NCBI GenBank assembly: GCA_002354335.1
Contig: DELI01000004.1
Coordinates: forward strand, 2,721-40,102
Source of the DNA: Sphingobacterium sp. UBA2700
GTDB taxonomy: Bacteria; Bacteroidota; Bacteroidia; Sphingobacteriales; Sphingobacteriaceae
Length of the DNA: 37,382 nucleotides
Direction: 5' to 3'
Each line of letters starts with the position of its first letter. The first letter of the stretch is position 1. The position numbers and the translations under genes were made by a program. Shown in pieces: positions 24,576 through 33,186 of the stretch. The notes under the pieces were generated by a model. It did not search any database. It saw only the letters and a program-made list of their open reading frames with translations, and was not told the origin of the DNA.

Positions 24576-26117
24576 TTAATCAAGATCTTTAGCTACCATG
24601 TTTTTGTTAATATACAACGCTCCGATAATAAAGCAGACTGCCGATATAATGATCGGATACCATAACCCCTCGAGATAGAAGGTGGGGTCGTTTGATAGTT
24701 TGGCATTGCTGGCTAAGTAGGTTGAAACGGCCGGCAGGAGTCCTCCAAATATTCCGTTTCCGATGTGGTATGGCAGGGACATGGAGGTGTAGCGGATTTT
24801 CACCGGGAATATTTCGACTAAGAAAGCTGCAATGGGTCCATAGACCAAAGTAATATAGATTACCTGGATAAAGATCAGAAATATGAGATAGAAATAATTA
24901 GTGCCTTCAATATGCACGGTATTTTTCACGACTGTATTCACACCTTCACTGTTATTGCGTTCCACACCATCCTGAAAGAAATGCGCTATTTCTGTTGTTT
25001 TTAAAACGGTTCCATCGCTGTATTTTGTTACGCTTGTTGTCGTTTTATCATATCCACCTTCTGTTGGCACTTGAACCGGCTCTGAAACGGTCGCCGGGCC
25101 AAGTTCTGTTTTCGTTTTCAGGTTAGTGACTTGATACATGGCTTCGTATATGGGGCGATAAGTCAAGACCGCGAGCAACATTCCGGTTAGCATGACCCAT
25201 TTTCGACCTACACGGTCTGAGAGCTTACCAAAGACCACAAAGAATGGAGTAGCAAAGAGCAGGGCAATTCCCAGTATCATGTCTGCTTGGTCTGAATCCA
25301 GGCTCATGACGGTCTTCATATAACTCATGGAGTAGAACTGTCCCGTGTACCAAACAACACCTTGACCCATCGCGGCACCAAATAACGCAAGCAATACGAA
25401 TTTAAGGTTGTATTTGTTTCCAAAGCTTTCCTGAAGAGGGTTTTTAGACGTCTTTCCTTCGGATTTCGCTTTTTGGAACTCTGGCGATTCATCCATGTTT
25501 TTACGAATTAAGTAAGACACATAGACCATCAGGATGGATAAGAGGAATGGGACACGCCATCCCCAGGTGTCAAACTGTGCCTCGGTGAGGAATGCGCGGG
25601 TTACCAGGATTACGACAAGGGATATAAAGAGTCCGAAGGTTGCGGTTGTTTGAATCCAGGAAGTCCAATAGCCACGCTCTCCTTTGGGGGCATGTTCTGC
25701 AACATAGGTCGCAGCTCCTCCATATTCTCCGCCTAGAGCGAGGCCTTGTAATAGCCTCAAGACGAGTACAATGGCAGGTGCAAAGTAGCCTATGCTATCA
25801 TAGCTGGGAATACAGCCGATGAGGAAAGTGGCACCACCCATCAGCACCAGAGTGACCATAAAGGTGTATTTACGGCCGATCATGTCGCCGAGCCTACCAA
25901 AGAATAATGCGCCGAATGGCCTCACGACAAAGCCGGCGGCAAAGGTCGCTAGGGTGGATAGGAACGCTGCTGTGGGATTGTCTGATGGAAAAAACTTCGT
26001 CGATATGACGATGGATAAACTTCCGAAAATGAAAAAGTCATACCATTCGATGAGGGTTCCTAAGGAGGACGCACCGATGACTTTCCAGATTCCTTTCTTA
26101 CTTACTTGTTCTTGCAT
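24576..26117 (-). CDS. MFS transporter, metabolite:H+ symporter (ProP/ShiA-like) type
   Basis: 513 residues, 12 membrane segments. MHS-type marks: LIEWYDFFIFGSL in TM1, RPFGALFFGRLGDMIGRKYT (loop 2-3 motif A), RLLQGLALGGEYGGAATYVAEHAP in TM4, and the second-half motif GKLSDRVGRKW in loop 8-9. Relatives carry proline/betaine, shikimate, citrate or alpha-ketoglutarate. Unusual: about 85 residues (near 328-412, rich in Thr, Glu and Lys) are inserted between TM9 and TM10, on the periplasmic side, which makes the protein longer than the usual 430-450. The DUF6814 gene follows at 1 base. The substrate cannot be read from the sequence. Confidence 0.88.
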   Translation of the reverse strand: MQEQVSKKGIWKVIGASSLGTLIEWYDFFIFGSLSIVISTKFFPSDNPTAAFLSTLATFAAGFVVRPFGALFFGRLGDMIGRKYTFMVTLVLMGGATFLIGCIPSYDSIGYFAPAIVLVLRLLQGLALGGEYGGAATYVAEHAPKGERGYWTSWIQTTATFGLFISLVVILVTRAFLTEAQFDTWGWRVPFLLSILMVYVSYLIRKNMDESPEFQKAKSEGKTSKNPLQESFGNKYNLKFVLLALFGAAMGQGVVWYTGQFYSMSYMKTVMSLDSDQADMILGIALLFATPFFVVFGKLSDRVGRKWVMLTGMLLAVLTYRPIYEAMYQVTNLKTKTELGPATVSEPVQVPTEGGYDKTTTSVTKYSDGTVLKTTEIAHFFQDGVERNNSEGVNTVVKNTVHIEGTNYFYLIFLIFIQVIYITLVYGPIAAFLVEIFPVKIRYTSMSLPYHIGNGIFGGLLPAVSTYLASNAKLSNDPTFYLEGLWYPIIISAVCFIIGALYINKNMVAKDLD

Positions 26118-26149
26118 TTTAGTTTAGGTTTATTAGGTATTATTTGTTG

Positions 26150-27247
26150 TTAGTTGTTTTTGTACACTTTTCCGGGGAGAGCGACGATATGTCCGGCCAT
26201 TTCCATTTCGAGGAGCACGATAGCGAGTTTGCTTTGTGGCCAATCGCTATGAAAGGCTATCTCATCGACACTGGCCTCATCGCTTTCGCGGAGAAACTCA
26301 TGGACGATGCGTTGATCCTCGGAGAGATCGGGCAGTAAGGAGAGTTGTATGCCTTTGTCCTTGTTGCCTTCCTGGTTATGCCATTGCATCAGATCGAGCA
26401 GGTCCTGACTATTTCGAATGAGGTGTGCCTGGTTATTTTTGATAAGCTGGTTGCATCCTGCAGAGTACAATTGATCTACCGCGCCTGGGTAAGCACAGAC
26501 ATCGCGATTATAGTCGTTTGCCAGCCATGCAGTAATCAAGGCTCCTCCTTTCTCTCCTGCCTCAACCACAACCGTGACATCCGCCAGACCTGCAATAATG
26601 CGATTGCGCATGGGGAAGTTGTTTTTATCGGGGATGGTGTTGAAGGTAAATTCGGTTAGTAATGCACCATGATGGATAATTTCACGGGAAACATCACGAT
26701 GATGGGCAGGGTAGATTCTACTCAAGCCATGTCCTAATACCGCAATGTTGCAGATATTGCGATGTATGCAGCCCATATGGGCCATTACATCGACCCCCAT
26801 GGCAAGACCGCTTACGACCAAAGCATCTAAATCGCTAATGCCGTCCAGTAGCTCATCGATGATGCGCTTGCCATAATGTGTGGCGTTTCGGGTTCCGACA
26901 ATACTGACTATTTTTTGTTTGTTGTAATCGGCATGGCCATAGCTATAAAGCACCAATGGGGCATCCTCACAGTGCCTTAAGCGTTGCGGATAGGCTTTGT
27001 CTTCTAACCAAAGTAAATCAATGCCGTGTTTCTCGATATGATAGAGTTCATCCTCCGCCTCCTTAAAGACGGCCTTCGATTGGATCTGCTGAATTACAGC
27101 GCTACTAAGTCCGGGGATAGAATTTAGTTCTTGGGTTGAGCTGGCGAAAAGGTCTGCTACATTGCCGAAATAAGCCAACAGAAGTCGGCTATATTTAGGG
27201 CCAATGCCCTTGATTTTGGTCAAAGCAATCTTTTCTATTGCACTCAT
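26150..27247 (-). CDS. dprA: DNA processing protein DprA (Smf)
   Basis: 365 residues. An N-terminal helix-hairpin-helix region (KIKGIGPKYSRLLLAYFG, and IPGLSSAVIQQI near 46) precedes the Rossmann-like domain: VSIVGTRNATHYGKRI near 116, LVVSGLAMGVDVMAHMG, NIAVLGHGLSRIYPAHH, FPMRNRIIAGLADVTVVVEAG and the GGALITA segment; a short winged-helix C-terminal domain ends the protein. DprA loads RecA on incoming single-stranded DNA during transformation. Its presence does not prove competence here. A promoter lies at 27264-27294. The MFS gene begins 32 bases downstream and may be co-transcribed. Confidence 0.95.
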   Translation of the reverse strand: MSAIEKIALTKIKGIGPKYSRLLLAYFGNVADLFASSTQELNSIPGLSSAVIQQIQSKAVFKEAEDELYHIEKHGIDLLWLEDKAYPQRLRHCEDAPLVLYSYGHADYNKQKIVSIVGTRNATHYGKRIIDELLDGISDLDALVVSGLAMGVDVMAHMGCIHRNICNIAVLGHGLSRIYPAHHRDVSREIIHHGALLTEFTFNTIPDKNNFPMRNRIIAGLADVTVVVEAGEKGGALITAWLANDYNRDVCAYPGAVDQLYSAGCNQLIKNNQAHLIRNSQDLLDLMQWHNQEGNKDKGIQLSLLPDLSEDQRIVHEFLRESDEASVDEIAFHSDWPQSKLAIVLLEMEMAGHIVALPGKVYKNN

Positions 27248-27263
27248 AAACGGTTAGTTCTGT

Positions 27264-27294
27264 TAAAGATAATTAATCAGGTTCCCTTCTGCAA
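27264..27294 (-). promoter_or_regulatory. dprA promoter
   Basis: On minus, TTG (27294 to 27292) and TATCTTTA (27271 to 27264) are 20 bases apart. The predicted start point is near 27258, about 10 bases before the dprA ATG. Confidence 0.55.
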
Positions 27295-27316
27295 GCCTCT
27301 TATTGAATTTTATAAT

Positions 27317-27324
27317 TAACTTTG
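27317..27324 (+). promoter_or_regulatory. -7-like element before the 76-aa gene
   Basis: TAACTTTG is an exact TAnnTTTG match 21 bases before the ATG at 27346. No TTG is seen at the right distance. Confidence 0.4.
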
Positions 27325-27345
27325 TTTTGTATTAAATAGTTGATT

Positions 27346-27576
27346 ATGGAGTTACAAGAGCCTTTTGATATAGAAGTAGGAGAGATTACCTACTCGGTTT
27401 TCCCTGATGAGAAAGACACTTATACGGTTTTTAAAGACGGGAAAGAGTATGTGCAGATTATTAAAGATACTGACACTACTTGGCTAAAGCTGAACCCAGA
27501 GACGGGATTGCCGATGTTTGGGATGGATGAGGAGATTAACCTGATCGGAACAGCGATTAGCAAGAACTTAGGATAG
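27346..27576 (+). CDS. small conserved-looking hypothetical protein
   Basis: 76 residues from the ATG at 27346; a TTG two codons upstream is open but weaker. The protein is acidic and soluble, with no signal or membrane segment. The pattern (EVGEITYSVFPDEKDTYTVF, then KDGKEYVQIIKD) looks like a compact beta-sheet; the end holds NPETGLPMFGMDEEINLIG. I do not recognise a named family, though small acidic proteins like this are common in Sphingobacteriaceae. It is divergent from dprA (98 bases between starts), and its last 9 bases overlap the end of the 57-aa gene on the other strand. Confidence 0.7.
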   Translation: MELQEPFDIEVGEITYSVFPDEKDTYTVFKDGKEYVQIIKDTDTTWLKLNPETGLPMFGMDEEINLIGTAISKNLG

Positions 27577-27741
27577 TTTTTTGAGCTCAATCTTGCAGCT
27601 TTTCATAAGTTCCATTGTTCTTCCTGGAACACGGGATCTGTAGGAAACGTCTTTGATTAAATCAAGTTTCTTTTCAATATAGATCCCTGATAATAACTTC
27701 GGGGTATTATCCTGATTGCTATTGGATTTATTGTTTTTCAT
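27568..27741 (-). CDS. 57-residue hypothetical protein
   Basis: The reading frame runs from the ATG at 27739-27741 to TAA at 27568-27570 and is not in the shadow of a larger gene. The predicted protein is basic and polar: N-terminus MKNNKSNSNQDN, middle LLSGIYIEKKLDLIKDVSYR, end MELMKSCKIELKKLS. It has no signal or membrane segment and one cysteine. Codon use resembles the neighbours. It is convergent with the 76-aa gene and overlaps it by 9 bases. I do not recognise it. 27742-27899 contains only an A/T-rich inverted repeat (27776-27797) and a weak hairpin at the rsmG stop (27885-27901). Coding status is not proven. Confidence 0.45.
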   Translation of the reverse strand: MKNNKSNSNQDNTPKLLSGIYIEKKLDLIKDVSYRSRVPGRTMELMKSCKIELKKLS

Positions 27742-27899
27742 TTCGTTCTATATCTAAGTTTATCTAAATATGAACAAAAAGACGTTAAGTTCTTTTTAAG
27801 AAAAACTTTTATTCAGCCTCAGAAACTCTAACAGTAATTAATAGTCTTGATGGAGTTTGAAAACAGCATCTTTCATAAAAGCAGAAGTCCTAACAGGAC

Positions 27900-28535
27900 T
27901 TACATAGGCACATAGACCACATACTTTGTATCAAAGAATTCGTCTTTAAAGTATGCAGAAAGCGGATGTAATTCGGCTTTCACCCTAGCTTCTTTGATCT
28001 CTTCTTTTAAGTCTCCACCTTTCAGGTATAATATTCCATTCGGAATACCATTCTTATCTTGTTTTTCGAACTTATTTCTAATCCAAGGAATAAATTCAGC
28101 AAGTCTTGTTACGGCTCTGGAAACCACGAAATCGTATTTGTAGTCAATCTGTTCTGCACGCATGTGGTCTGCTTCGACATTCGTTAGTCCAATAGCCTCA
28201 GCGACTTCACGTACCACCTTAATTTTCTTGCCAATCGAATCGACCAGGTGAAACTCAACATGTGGAAACATAATGGCTAAGGGGATACCCGGGAATCCAC
28301 CACCTGTACCCACATCTAAAACACGCGTTCCTGGCGTAAATTCAGTGACGAACTTGGCAATGCCTAGCGAGTGCAACACATGCTTTAGGTATAAACTTTC
28401 AATATCTTTTCTGGAAACAACATTGATTTGGTCATTCCAAAATGGATATACTTCCGCGAGTTTAGCAAATTGCTCTTTCTGAGTTTCCGTAAGGTGTGGA
28501 AAATGCTGATAGATTATGTCGACTGTTGGATTCAC
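27900..28535 (-). CDS. rsmG: 16S rRNA (guanine(527)-N7)-methyltransferase
   Basis: 211 residues, the RsmG/GidB length. SAM-binding domain with VLDVGTGGGFPGIPLAIMFPH (near 71), the VDSIGKKIKVV segment, and DFVVSRAVTRLAEFIPW (the conserved SRA motif) near 130. It methylates N7 of G527 in 16S rRNA, and its loss gives low-level streptomycin resistance in other bacteria. The start is GTG at 28533-28535: a TGA in frame three codons upstream leaves no better choice. It follows the glycosyltransferase by 17 bases on the same strand. Confidence 0.95.
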   Translation of the reverse strand: MNPTVDIIYQHFPHLTETQKEQFAKLAEVYPFWNDQINVVSRKDIESLYLKHVLHSLGIAKFVTEFTPGTRVLDVGTGGGFPGIPLAIMFPHVEFHLVDSIGKKIKVVREVAEAIGLTNVEADHMRAEQIDYKYDFVVSRAVTRLAEFIPWIRNKFEKQDKNGIPNGILYLKGGDLKEEIKEARVKAELHPLSAYFKDEFFDTKYVVYVPM

Positions 28536-28552
28536 GTTTTTTCAATTTGGTA

Positions 28553-29695
28553 TTATTTCCAACTCACCTGCTGCTTGGAACGATTGAACAGGCCGTTGAA
28601 ACATATGTAAAAATAATAATATATATCTAGTATAGGTAGCCATATCAGAATGTCCAATACGGCGAGTTTCTTATAGATTGAATAGAACACGAGGAACTGA
28701 CAGATCAGGCGAAGCAGATAGGCGCTAAGGCTGATATACCACAGACTCGGAAATAAGGCAACACAGACGAATAACGCGATATAAAACAGCAGCGCCGTAA
28801 TCAGTTGGGTGGCCAGCATGCGCTTGTGCCTGCCTTTGTAAAGTACTGAGGCTCCTGCGTGTCTTGCTTTCTGTTTGTAATAGCTCTTCCAAGTGAGTTT
28901 CGGAGCGGAATAAACATGCGCGTCCGGGTGTATGGCAATATCTACGTTGGATTTGGTTGCATTCTGATTGATAAATAAATCATCATCGCCCGACTTGATA
29001 TGCATATGTGCATTGAAGCCTTTACCTTTGAAAAACAATGCCTTTTTATAGGCTAGGTTTCTTCCCACTCCCATATAAGCGTTCCTTTTGAGAGCATAAG
29101 ACAGATAGCTCATAGCCGTATGCGTGGTTTCAAAACGAATAAGCTTGTTCAAGAAGCCTTTATGCTTAAAGTATGGGGAATAGCCCAATACGATTTCTTT
29201 ATGATCCTGGAAAGCACCTGCCATCTCTTTTATCCAATTCGGACTGTTCGGCTGGCAATCCGCATCGCACATGAGTAAGGTTTCATGTTTAGCGCCTTTT
29301 ATGCCCATTGTCAGAGCAAACTTCTTGCTGTGCTTCAATTGCACATGTTCCTTAATCTCCACTACCCGCAAATGTGGATACTGCGCACAGAAATCCTTTA
29401 ATATCCACTTGCTATCATCTTCGGAACAATCATCAACAACGATGACCTCAAAGTCCGGGTAATCTTGCTCCAATATGCTCGGAAGGTATTCTTTGAGATT
29501 TTCTTGCTCGTTATGAGCACAGATGATAAGCGACACGGCAGGATATGCTTCTTTATCTTGATAAGATTTGACGCGATATCGCGCTAGTTTGCTGTAAACA
29601 AATAGAATGTAATAGAGCTGGAATAACAGGAGGATCGCTAAAATTCCGAGAGGAAAGTAGCTCATTATGATGTTTATGTACAATTCGGTGTCCAT
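28553..29695 (-). CDS. membrane-anchored family 2 glycosyltransferase
   Basis: 380 residues. One membrane segment near 12-32 leads to a GT2 (GT-A fold) domain at about 50-280: AVSLIICAHNEQENL, EVIVVDDCSEDDS, the metal-binding DAD in LLMCDADCQPN (near 140), GVGRNLAYKK and SGDDDLFIN (acidic acceptor-site motif), then KARHAG. Three or more C-terminal membrane segments (about 295-365) follow. This arrangement is that of processive or polyprenyl-linked GT2 enzymes such as those making exopolysaccharide or modifying lipids at the inner membrane. The sugar and acceptor are unknown. It is divergent from tgt (129 bases between) and probably co-transcribed with rsmG. Confidence 0.88.
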   Translation of the reverse strand: MDTELYINIIMSYFPLGILAILLLFQLYYILFVYSKLARYRVKSYQDKEAYPAVSLIICAHNEQENLKEYLPSILEQDYPDFEVIVVDDCSEDDSKWILKDFCAQYPHLRVVEIKEHVQLKHSKKFALTMGIKGAKHETLLMCDADCQPNSPNWIKEMAGAFQDHKEIVLGYSPYFKHKGFLNKLIRFETTHTAMSYLSYALKRNAYMGVGRNLAYKKALFFKGKGFNAHMHIKSGDDDLFINQNATKSNVDIAIHPDAHVYSAPKLTWKSYYKQKARHAGASVLYKGRHKRMLATQLITALLFYIALFVCVALFPSLWYISLSAYLLRLICQFLVFYSIYKKLAVLDILIWLPILDIYYYFYICFNGLFNRSKQQVSWK

Positions 29696-29705
29696 AGAAT
29701 AGCGA

Positions 29706-29713
29706 CAAAGATA
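29706..29713 (-). promoter_or_regulatory. -7-like element before the glycosyltransferase gene
   Basis: On minus TATCTTTG is an exact TAnnTTTG match, 10 bases before the ATG. No -33 TTG at 17-23 bases. Confidence 0.4.
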
Positions 29714-29797
29714 CGGTATATCCCTGCAATTCTGTCGCCTGTATGTTAATAAATGCGAATTAAATGAGGCAAATGCATCACGCTCGAAATTTTATAG

Positions 29798-29805
29798 TAT
29801 TTTTG
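29798..29805 (+). promoter_or_regulatory. -7-like element before tgt
   Basis: TATTTTTG is an exact TAnnTTTG match 19 bases before the tgt ATG. The -33 region has no TTG. Confidence 0.45.
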
Positions 29806-29824
29806 CGCTTGATTAAGGATTAGT

Positions 29825-30955
29825 ATGAAATTTACGCTTCAAGCACAAGATAAACTCTCGAGAGCCAGGGCAGGAGAGATCGAGACCGCCCATGGAACAA
29901 TAAAAACACCGATTTTCATGCCAGTTGGTACTGCTGGAACTGTCAAAGCGGTGCATCAGCACGAGCTTGTCAATGACATCCAAGCACAGATTATCTTGGG
30001 GAATACTTACCATTTGTATTTACGCCCGGGATTAGATGTTTTGAATAAGGCTGGCGGTTTACATAAGTTTATTAACTGGAACAGACCCATCTTAACAGAT
30101 TCTGGAGGCTATCAAGTTTACTCTTTAACTGAAGTTCGTAAAATCCGCGAGGAAGGCGTGACTTTTCGATCGCATATCGACGGCTCCAAGCATTTATTCA
30201 CTCCGGAGAATGTCATGGATACTCAGCGCGTCATCGGTGCTGATATTATTATGGCTTTCGATGAATGTACTCCGTATCCTTGCGACTACCGCTATGCTCG
30301 TCGTTCCTTGGATATGACACACCGTTGGTTAAAACGTTGTTGCGATCGCTTTGATTCTACAGAACCGCTATATGGTTATGATCAAACCCTTTTCCCTATT
30401 GTTCAAGGTTCGGTATATAAAGATCTTCGTGAGAAGTCTGCAGAGACCATTGCTTCTTTCAACAGAGAAGGGAATGCAATCGGTGGACTTTCGGTGGGAG
30501 AGCCTGCAGAGGAGATGTATGCCATGACGGAAGTCGTAACGAATATCCTCCCTAAAGAAAAACCACGTTATTTAATGGGTGTCGGAACTCCTGTCAATAT
30601 TCTGGAGAATATTGCACTGGGTATTGACATGTTCGACTGCGTTATGCCAACTAGAAATGCGCGTAATGGGATGCTATTTACGCAGAATGGCATAATCAAT
30701 ATTAAAAACGAGAAGTGGAAAGACGACTTTAGTCCGATTGAAGCAGAGAGTGATCTACTAGTCGATCAGATTCATACAAAAGCATACCTTCGTCACTTAA
30801 TCCGCTCTCAGGAAATCTTAGGAGCGCAGATTGCTTCGCTTCATAACTTGCATTTCTACCTCTGGTTAGTCGATCAAGCACGTGAGAAAATTATTGATGG
30901 CACGTTCTATGATTGGAAAAATAAAATGGTTAAGATCTTAGGCCAACGCTTGTAA
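29825..30955 (+). CDS. tgt: tRNA-guanine transglycosylase
   Basis: 376 residues, the bacterial Tgt length. Exchanges G34 of Tyr, His, Asn and Asp tRNAs for preQ1 on the way to queuosine. TIM-barrel marks: FMPVGTAGTVKAV (near 31), LGNTYHLYLRPG, the active-site Asp92 in TDSGGYQVYS, GADIIMAFDECTPYP, VQGSVYKDLR, GGLSVGEP, and the nucleophile Asp271 in MFDCVMPTRNARNG. Odd: the C-x-C-x2-C cluster that binds structural zinc in E. coli Tgt is absent; the equivalent stretch (about 303-318, SPIEAESDLLVDQIHT) has no cysteine, while the fourth ligand His340 remains in SLHNLHFY. It starts an operon with lptF/G (7 bases apart). Confidence 0.96.
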   Translation: MKFTLQAQDKLSRARAGEIETAHGTIKTPIFMPVGTAGTVKAVHQHELVNDIQAQIILGNTYHLYLRPGLDVLNKAGGLHKFINWNRPILTDSGGYQVYSLTEVRKIREEGVTFRSHIDGSKHLFTPENVMDTQRVIGADIIMAFDECTPYPCDYRYARRSLDMTHRWLKRCCDRFDSTEPLYGYDQTLFPIVQGSVYKDLREKSAETIASFNREGNAIGGLSVGEPAEEMYAMTEVVTNILPKEKPRYLMGVGTPVNILENIALGIDMFDCVMPTRNARNGMLFTQNGIINIKNEKWKDDFSPIEAESDLLVDQIHTKAYLRHLIRSQEILGAQIASLHNLHFYLWLVDQAREKIIDGTFYDWKNKMVKILGQRL

Positions 30956-30962
30956 TATTGTA

Positions 30963-32045
30963 ATGAACATCATTGATCGTTATATCATAAAGAAGTATCT
31001 GTCAACATTTGCGTTTACAGTAGCCATCTTTTGTGTGGTTATTGTGATCTTCGATGTTTCAGAGAAGATTGATGATTTCAACAAGTATAAGGCGCCGATG
31101 TCACGTGTATTTCTTGAATATTATGCACTCGGTAGCTTGCCTTTCTTTATCAATATGCTTACGCCACTGTTTAATTTCATTGCGGTAATCTTCTTTACAT
31201 CGAAGATGGCAGATCAAACAGAAATTGTTCCGATCCTTAGCGGCGGTATGAGCTTCAATCGAATGCTTCGCCCGTATATGTTTTGCGCGGGACTAATCTT
31301 TGCGCTGACACTAGTTTCCAATATCTACATTATTCCCTTTACCAATACCATCAAAGTAAATTTCGAGAATGTATATGTCAAGCCGGATAAAATCAGCACC
31401 TCATCTACCTCTACCCACATGCAAATCGACTCCAATACCTATGTGTATATGGGCTCTTTCGATACGCAAGGGAAAGTAGGCTATAACTTCTCGCTGGAAC
31501 GATTTGATGGAGACAAGATGGTAGAGAAGCTCATGGCGGATCGGATATCTTGGGATTCTGTTGCTAACAAATGGAGTGTACATGCTTATACCAATCGTAT
31601 TATCGATGGGTTTAAGGAAACAATGGAATCTGGAGAGAAGAGAGATACCACATTAGATATGCGACCTCAGGATTTCGAAGTATATGAAAATATCTTCACC
31701 ACGATGAATCAGCTCGACTTGGAAGAGCGGATCGCCAAGGAAGAGATTCGAGGAACTGGCATGATGAACGATCTGTTGTTGGAGAAGTATAAGCGTCTGA
31801 TCAACCCTTTTTCAGCCTTTATTTTGACCCTTATTGGTGTTTCCTTGTCATCGAAAAAGGTTCGTGGAGGGATTGGATTAAGCTTAGGACTTGGTATCGG
31901 GCTAAGCTGCGTCTATATTGTTCTTGAGCGTTTCTCGAGTATGTTCTCCTTAAAAGGCGGGCTAGATCCACTAATTTCCGTATTAATACCAAACGTTATT
32001 TTCTTATTACTGAGCTTTTATCTTCTGAAAAAGGCCCCTAAATAA
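30963..32045 (+). CDS. LPS export permease LptF/LptG family (YjgP/YjgQ)
   Basis: 360 residues. Three N-terminal membrane segments (about 12-33, 55-80, 100-122) and three C-terminal ones (about 275-295, 303-323, 332-352) flank a periplasmic beta-rich domain (about 125-265), the standard LptF/LptG plan. The N-terminus NIIDRYIIKKYLSTF and segment LTPLFNFIAVIFFTSKM are family-like. With LptB2 and LptC it extracts lipopolysaccharide from the inner membrane. I cannot tell LptF from LptG. It lies between tgt and the EamA gene (7 and 11 bases away), so all three probably share a transcript. Confidence 0.92.
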   Translation: MNIIDRYIIKKYLSTFAFTVAIFCVVIVIFDVSEKIDDFNKYKAPMSRVFLEYYALGSLPFFINMLTPLFNFIAVIFFTSKMADQTEIVPILSGGMSFNRMLRPYMFCAGLIFALTLVSNIYIIPFTNTIKVNFENVYVKPDKISTSSTSTHMQIDSNTYVYMGSFDTQGKVGYNFSLERFDGDKMVEKLMADRISWDSVANKWSVHAYTNRIIDGFKETMESGEKRDTTLDMRPQDFEVYENIFTTMNQLDLEERIAKEEIRGTGMMNDLLLEKYKRLINPFSAFILTLIGVSLSSKKVRGGIGLSLGLGIGLSCVYIVLERFSSMFSLKGGLDPLISVLIPNVIFLLLSFYLLKKAPK

Positions 32046-32056
32046 TTTCTTAGGAT

Positions 32057-32935
32057 ATGTCAAAGTTGGCAATCAATCGCAATATCTTGATATTGCATTT
32101 CACTGTATTGATTTGGGGATTCACTGGTGTACTAGGTGAACTGATTTCTGTATCAGCTTTACATCTCGTTTGGTATAGAGTACTGATTGCTGCTATCTCC
32201 CTATGGGTTTACTTCCTGCTTACTAAAAAGCCAATTCTGGTCACCAAATCCCAGTTGTTTCAATACCTAGCCGTAGGAATGCTTGTAGGATTGCATTGGG
32301 TGCTGTTCTTCCATGCGATCAAGATTTCCACCGTCTCGGTTACACTGGTTACCCTGTCATCCGTTACGTTGTTTACAGCGATTCTCGAACCTATGATAAA
32401 TCGAAAGAAGATATCGATCGCTGATATCCTCATCGGGCTTGTTATTATTTTCGGAATCTATCTCATCTTTAAATTCGAATTTCAATACTTTTGGGGGATA
32501 GTCTTTGGCCTTTCATGTGCCTTCTGTGCGAGTATATTCTCTATATTCAATGCGCGGATGGTAAAAAAAGGGAGCCCGACTTCGATCACCTTTTATGAAA
32601 TGATCGGCGCATTGATAGGAGTTTCTATCATCATGCTCCTATCCGGACAGTTTGACGAGCAAATGATCTTAAGCCAGTCGGATTTGATGTATTTATTAGT
32701 CCTTGGGGTTGGATGCACGGCAATTGCTTATGTGCTTGGAGTTGCCGTTATGAGAGAACTATCGGCCTTTACAGTAGCACTGACAACGAATATGGAGCCT
32801 GTTTACGGAATTATCCTCGCCTTACTGATCTTTGGACAAAAAGAAGCGATGAGCACTGGGTTTTACTTCGGAGCAATTATTGTTCTTTTGGCAGTGTTCA
32901 TTTATCCTTATCTGAAAACCAAGCTGAAATTTTAG
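32057..32935 (+). CDS. EamA-family drug/metabolite transporter (DMT superfamily)
   Basis: 292 residues with ten predicted membrane segments in two EamA repeats of five. The first repeat starts ILHFTVLIWGFTGVLGELIS and contains LVWYRVLIAAISLW; the second contains GIVFGLSCAFCASIFSIFNARMV and ends with MEPVYGIILALLIFGQKEA, the usual DMT signature. Such proteins export amino acids, nucleosides or drugs; the substrate cannot be inferred. Last gene of the tgt operon; no obvious hairpin terminator follows within 100 bases. Confidence 0.9.
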   Translation: MSKLAINRNILILHFTVLIWGFTGVLGELISVSALHLVWYRVLIAAISLWVYFLLTKKPILVTKSQLFQYLAVGMLVGLHWVLFFHAIKISTVSVTLVTLSSVTLFTAILEPMINRKKISIADILIGLVIIFGIYLIFKFEFQYFWGIVFGLSCAFCASIFSIFNARMVKKGSPTSITFYEMIGALIGVSIIMLLSGQFDEQMILSQSDLMYLLVLGVGCTAIAYVLGVAVMRELSAFTVALTTNMEPVYGIILALLIFGQKEAMSTGFYFGAIIVLLAVFIYPYLKTKLKF

Positions 32936-33150
32936 AGCTTTCCCCCATTCCTTTTTTACCGATGCTATTAAGAATATCGACGAATTCGGGAGAGGTTCTT
33001 GCAAAACTAATTCCCAGCTCCGAATATTTTCTACTGCACTTTAAATTATTTAATTTTTCTTAACTCAATTCGAGTGTCGATGTAATGCTACAATTAGTTA
33101 ATAATATCGTCACACCCACCCAACGAAATCGATTTCGTAATCTTTTATTC
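32936..33150. other. gene-free start of a 749-bp intergenic gap
   Basis: The gap between the EamA gene and der runs from 32936 to 33684. This part has no convincing reading frame and no tRNA, 5S, RNase P or tmRNA signature. The features I can support in the rest of the gap are a promoter-like site (33151-33181), paired structures (33191-33303) and a terminator (33501-33534). Confidence 0.6.
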
Positions 33151-33181
33151 TTGGCGGGTAAGTGATTTCGCTGTATCTTTT
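33151..33181 (+). promoter_or_regulatory. promoter-like site in the intergenic gap
   Basis: TTG at 33151-33153 and TATCTTTT at 33174-33181 are 20 bases apart, as in the mutS and dprA promoters. It points into a region without a protein gene; the predicted start point is near 33187. Confidence 0.45.
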
Positions 33182-33186
33182 TCAAA

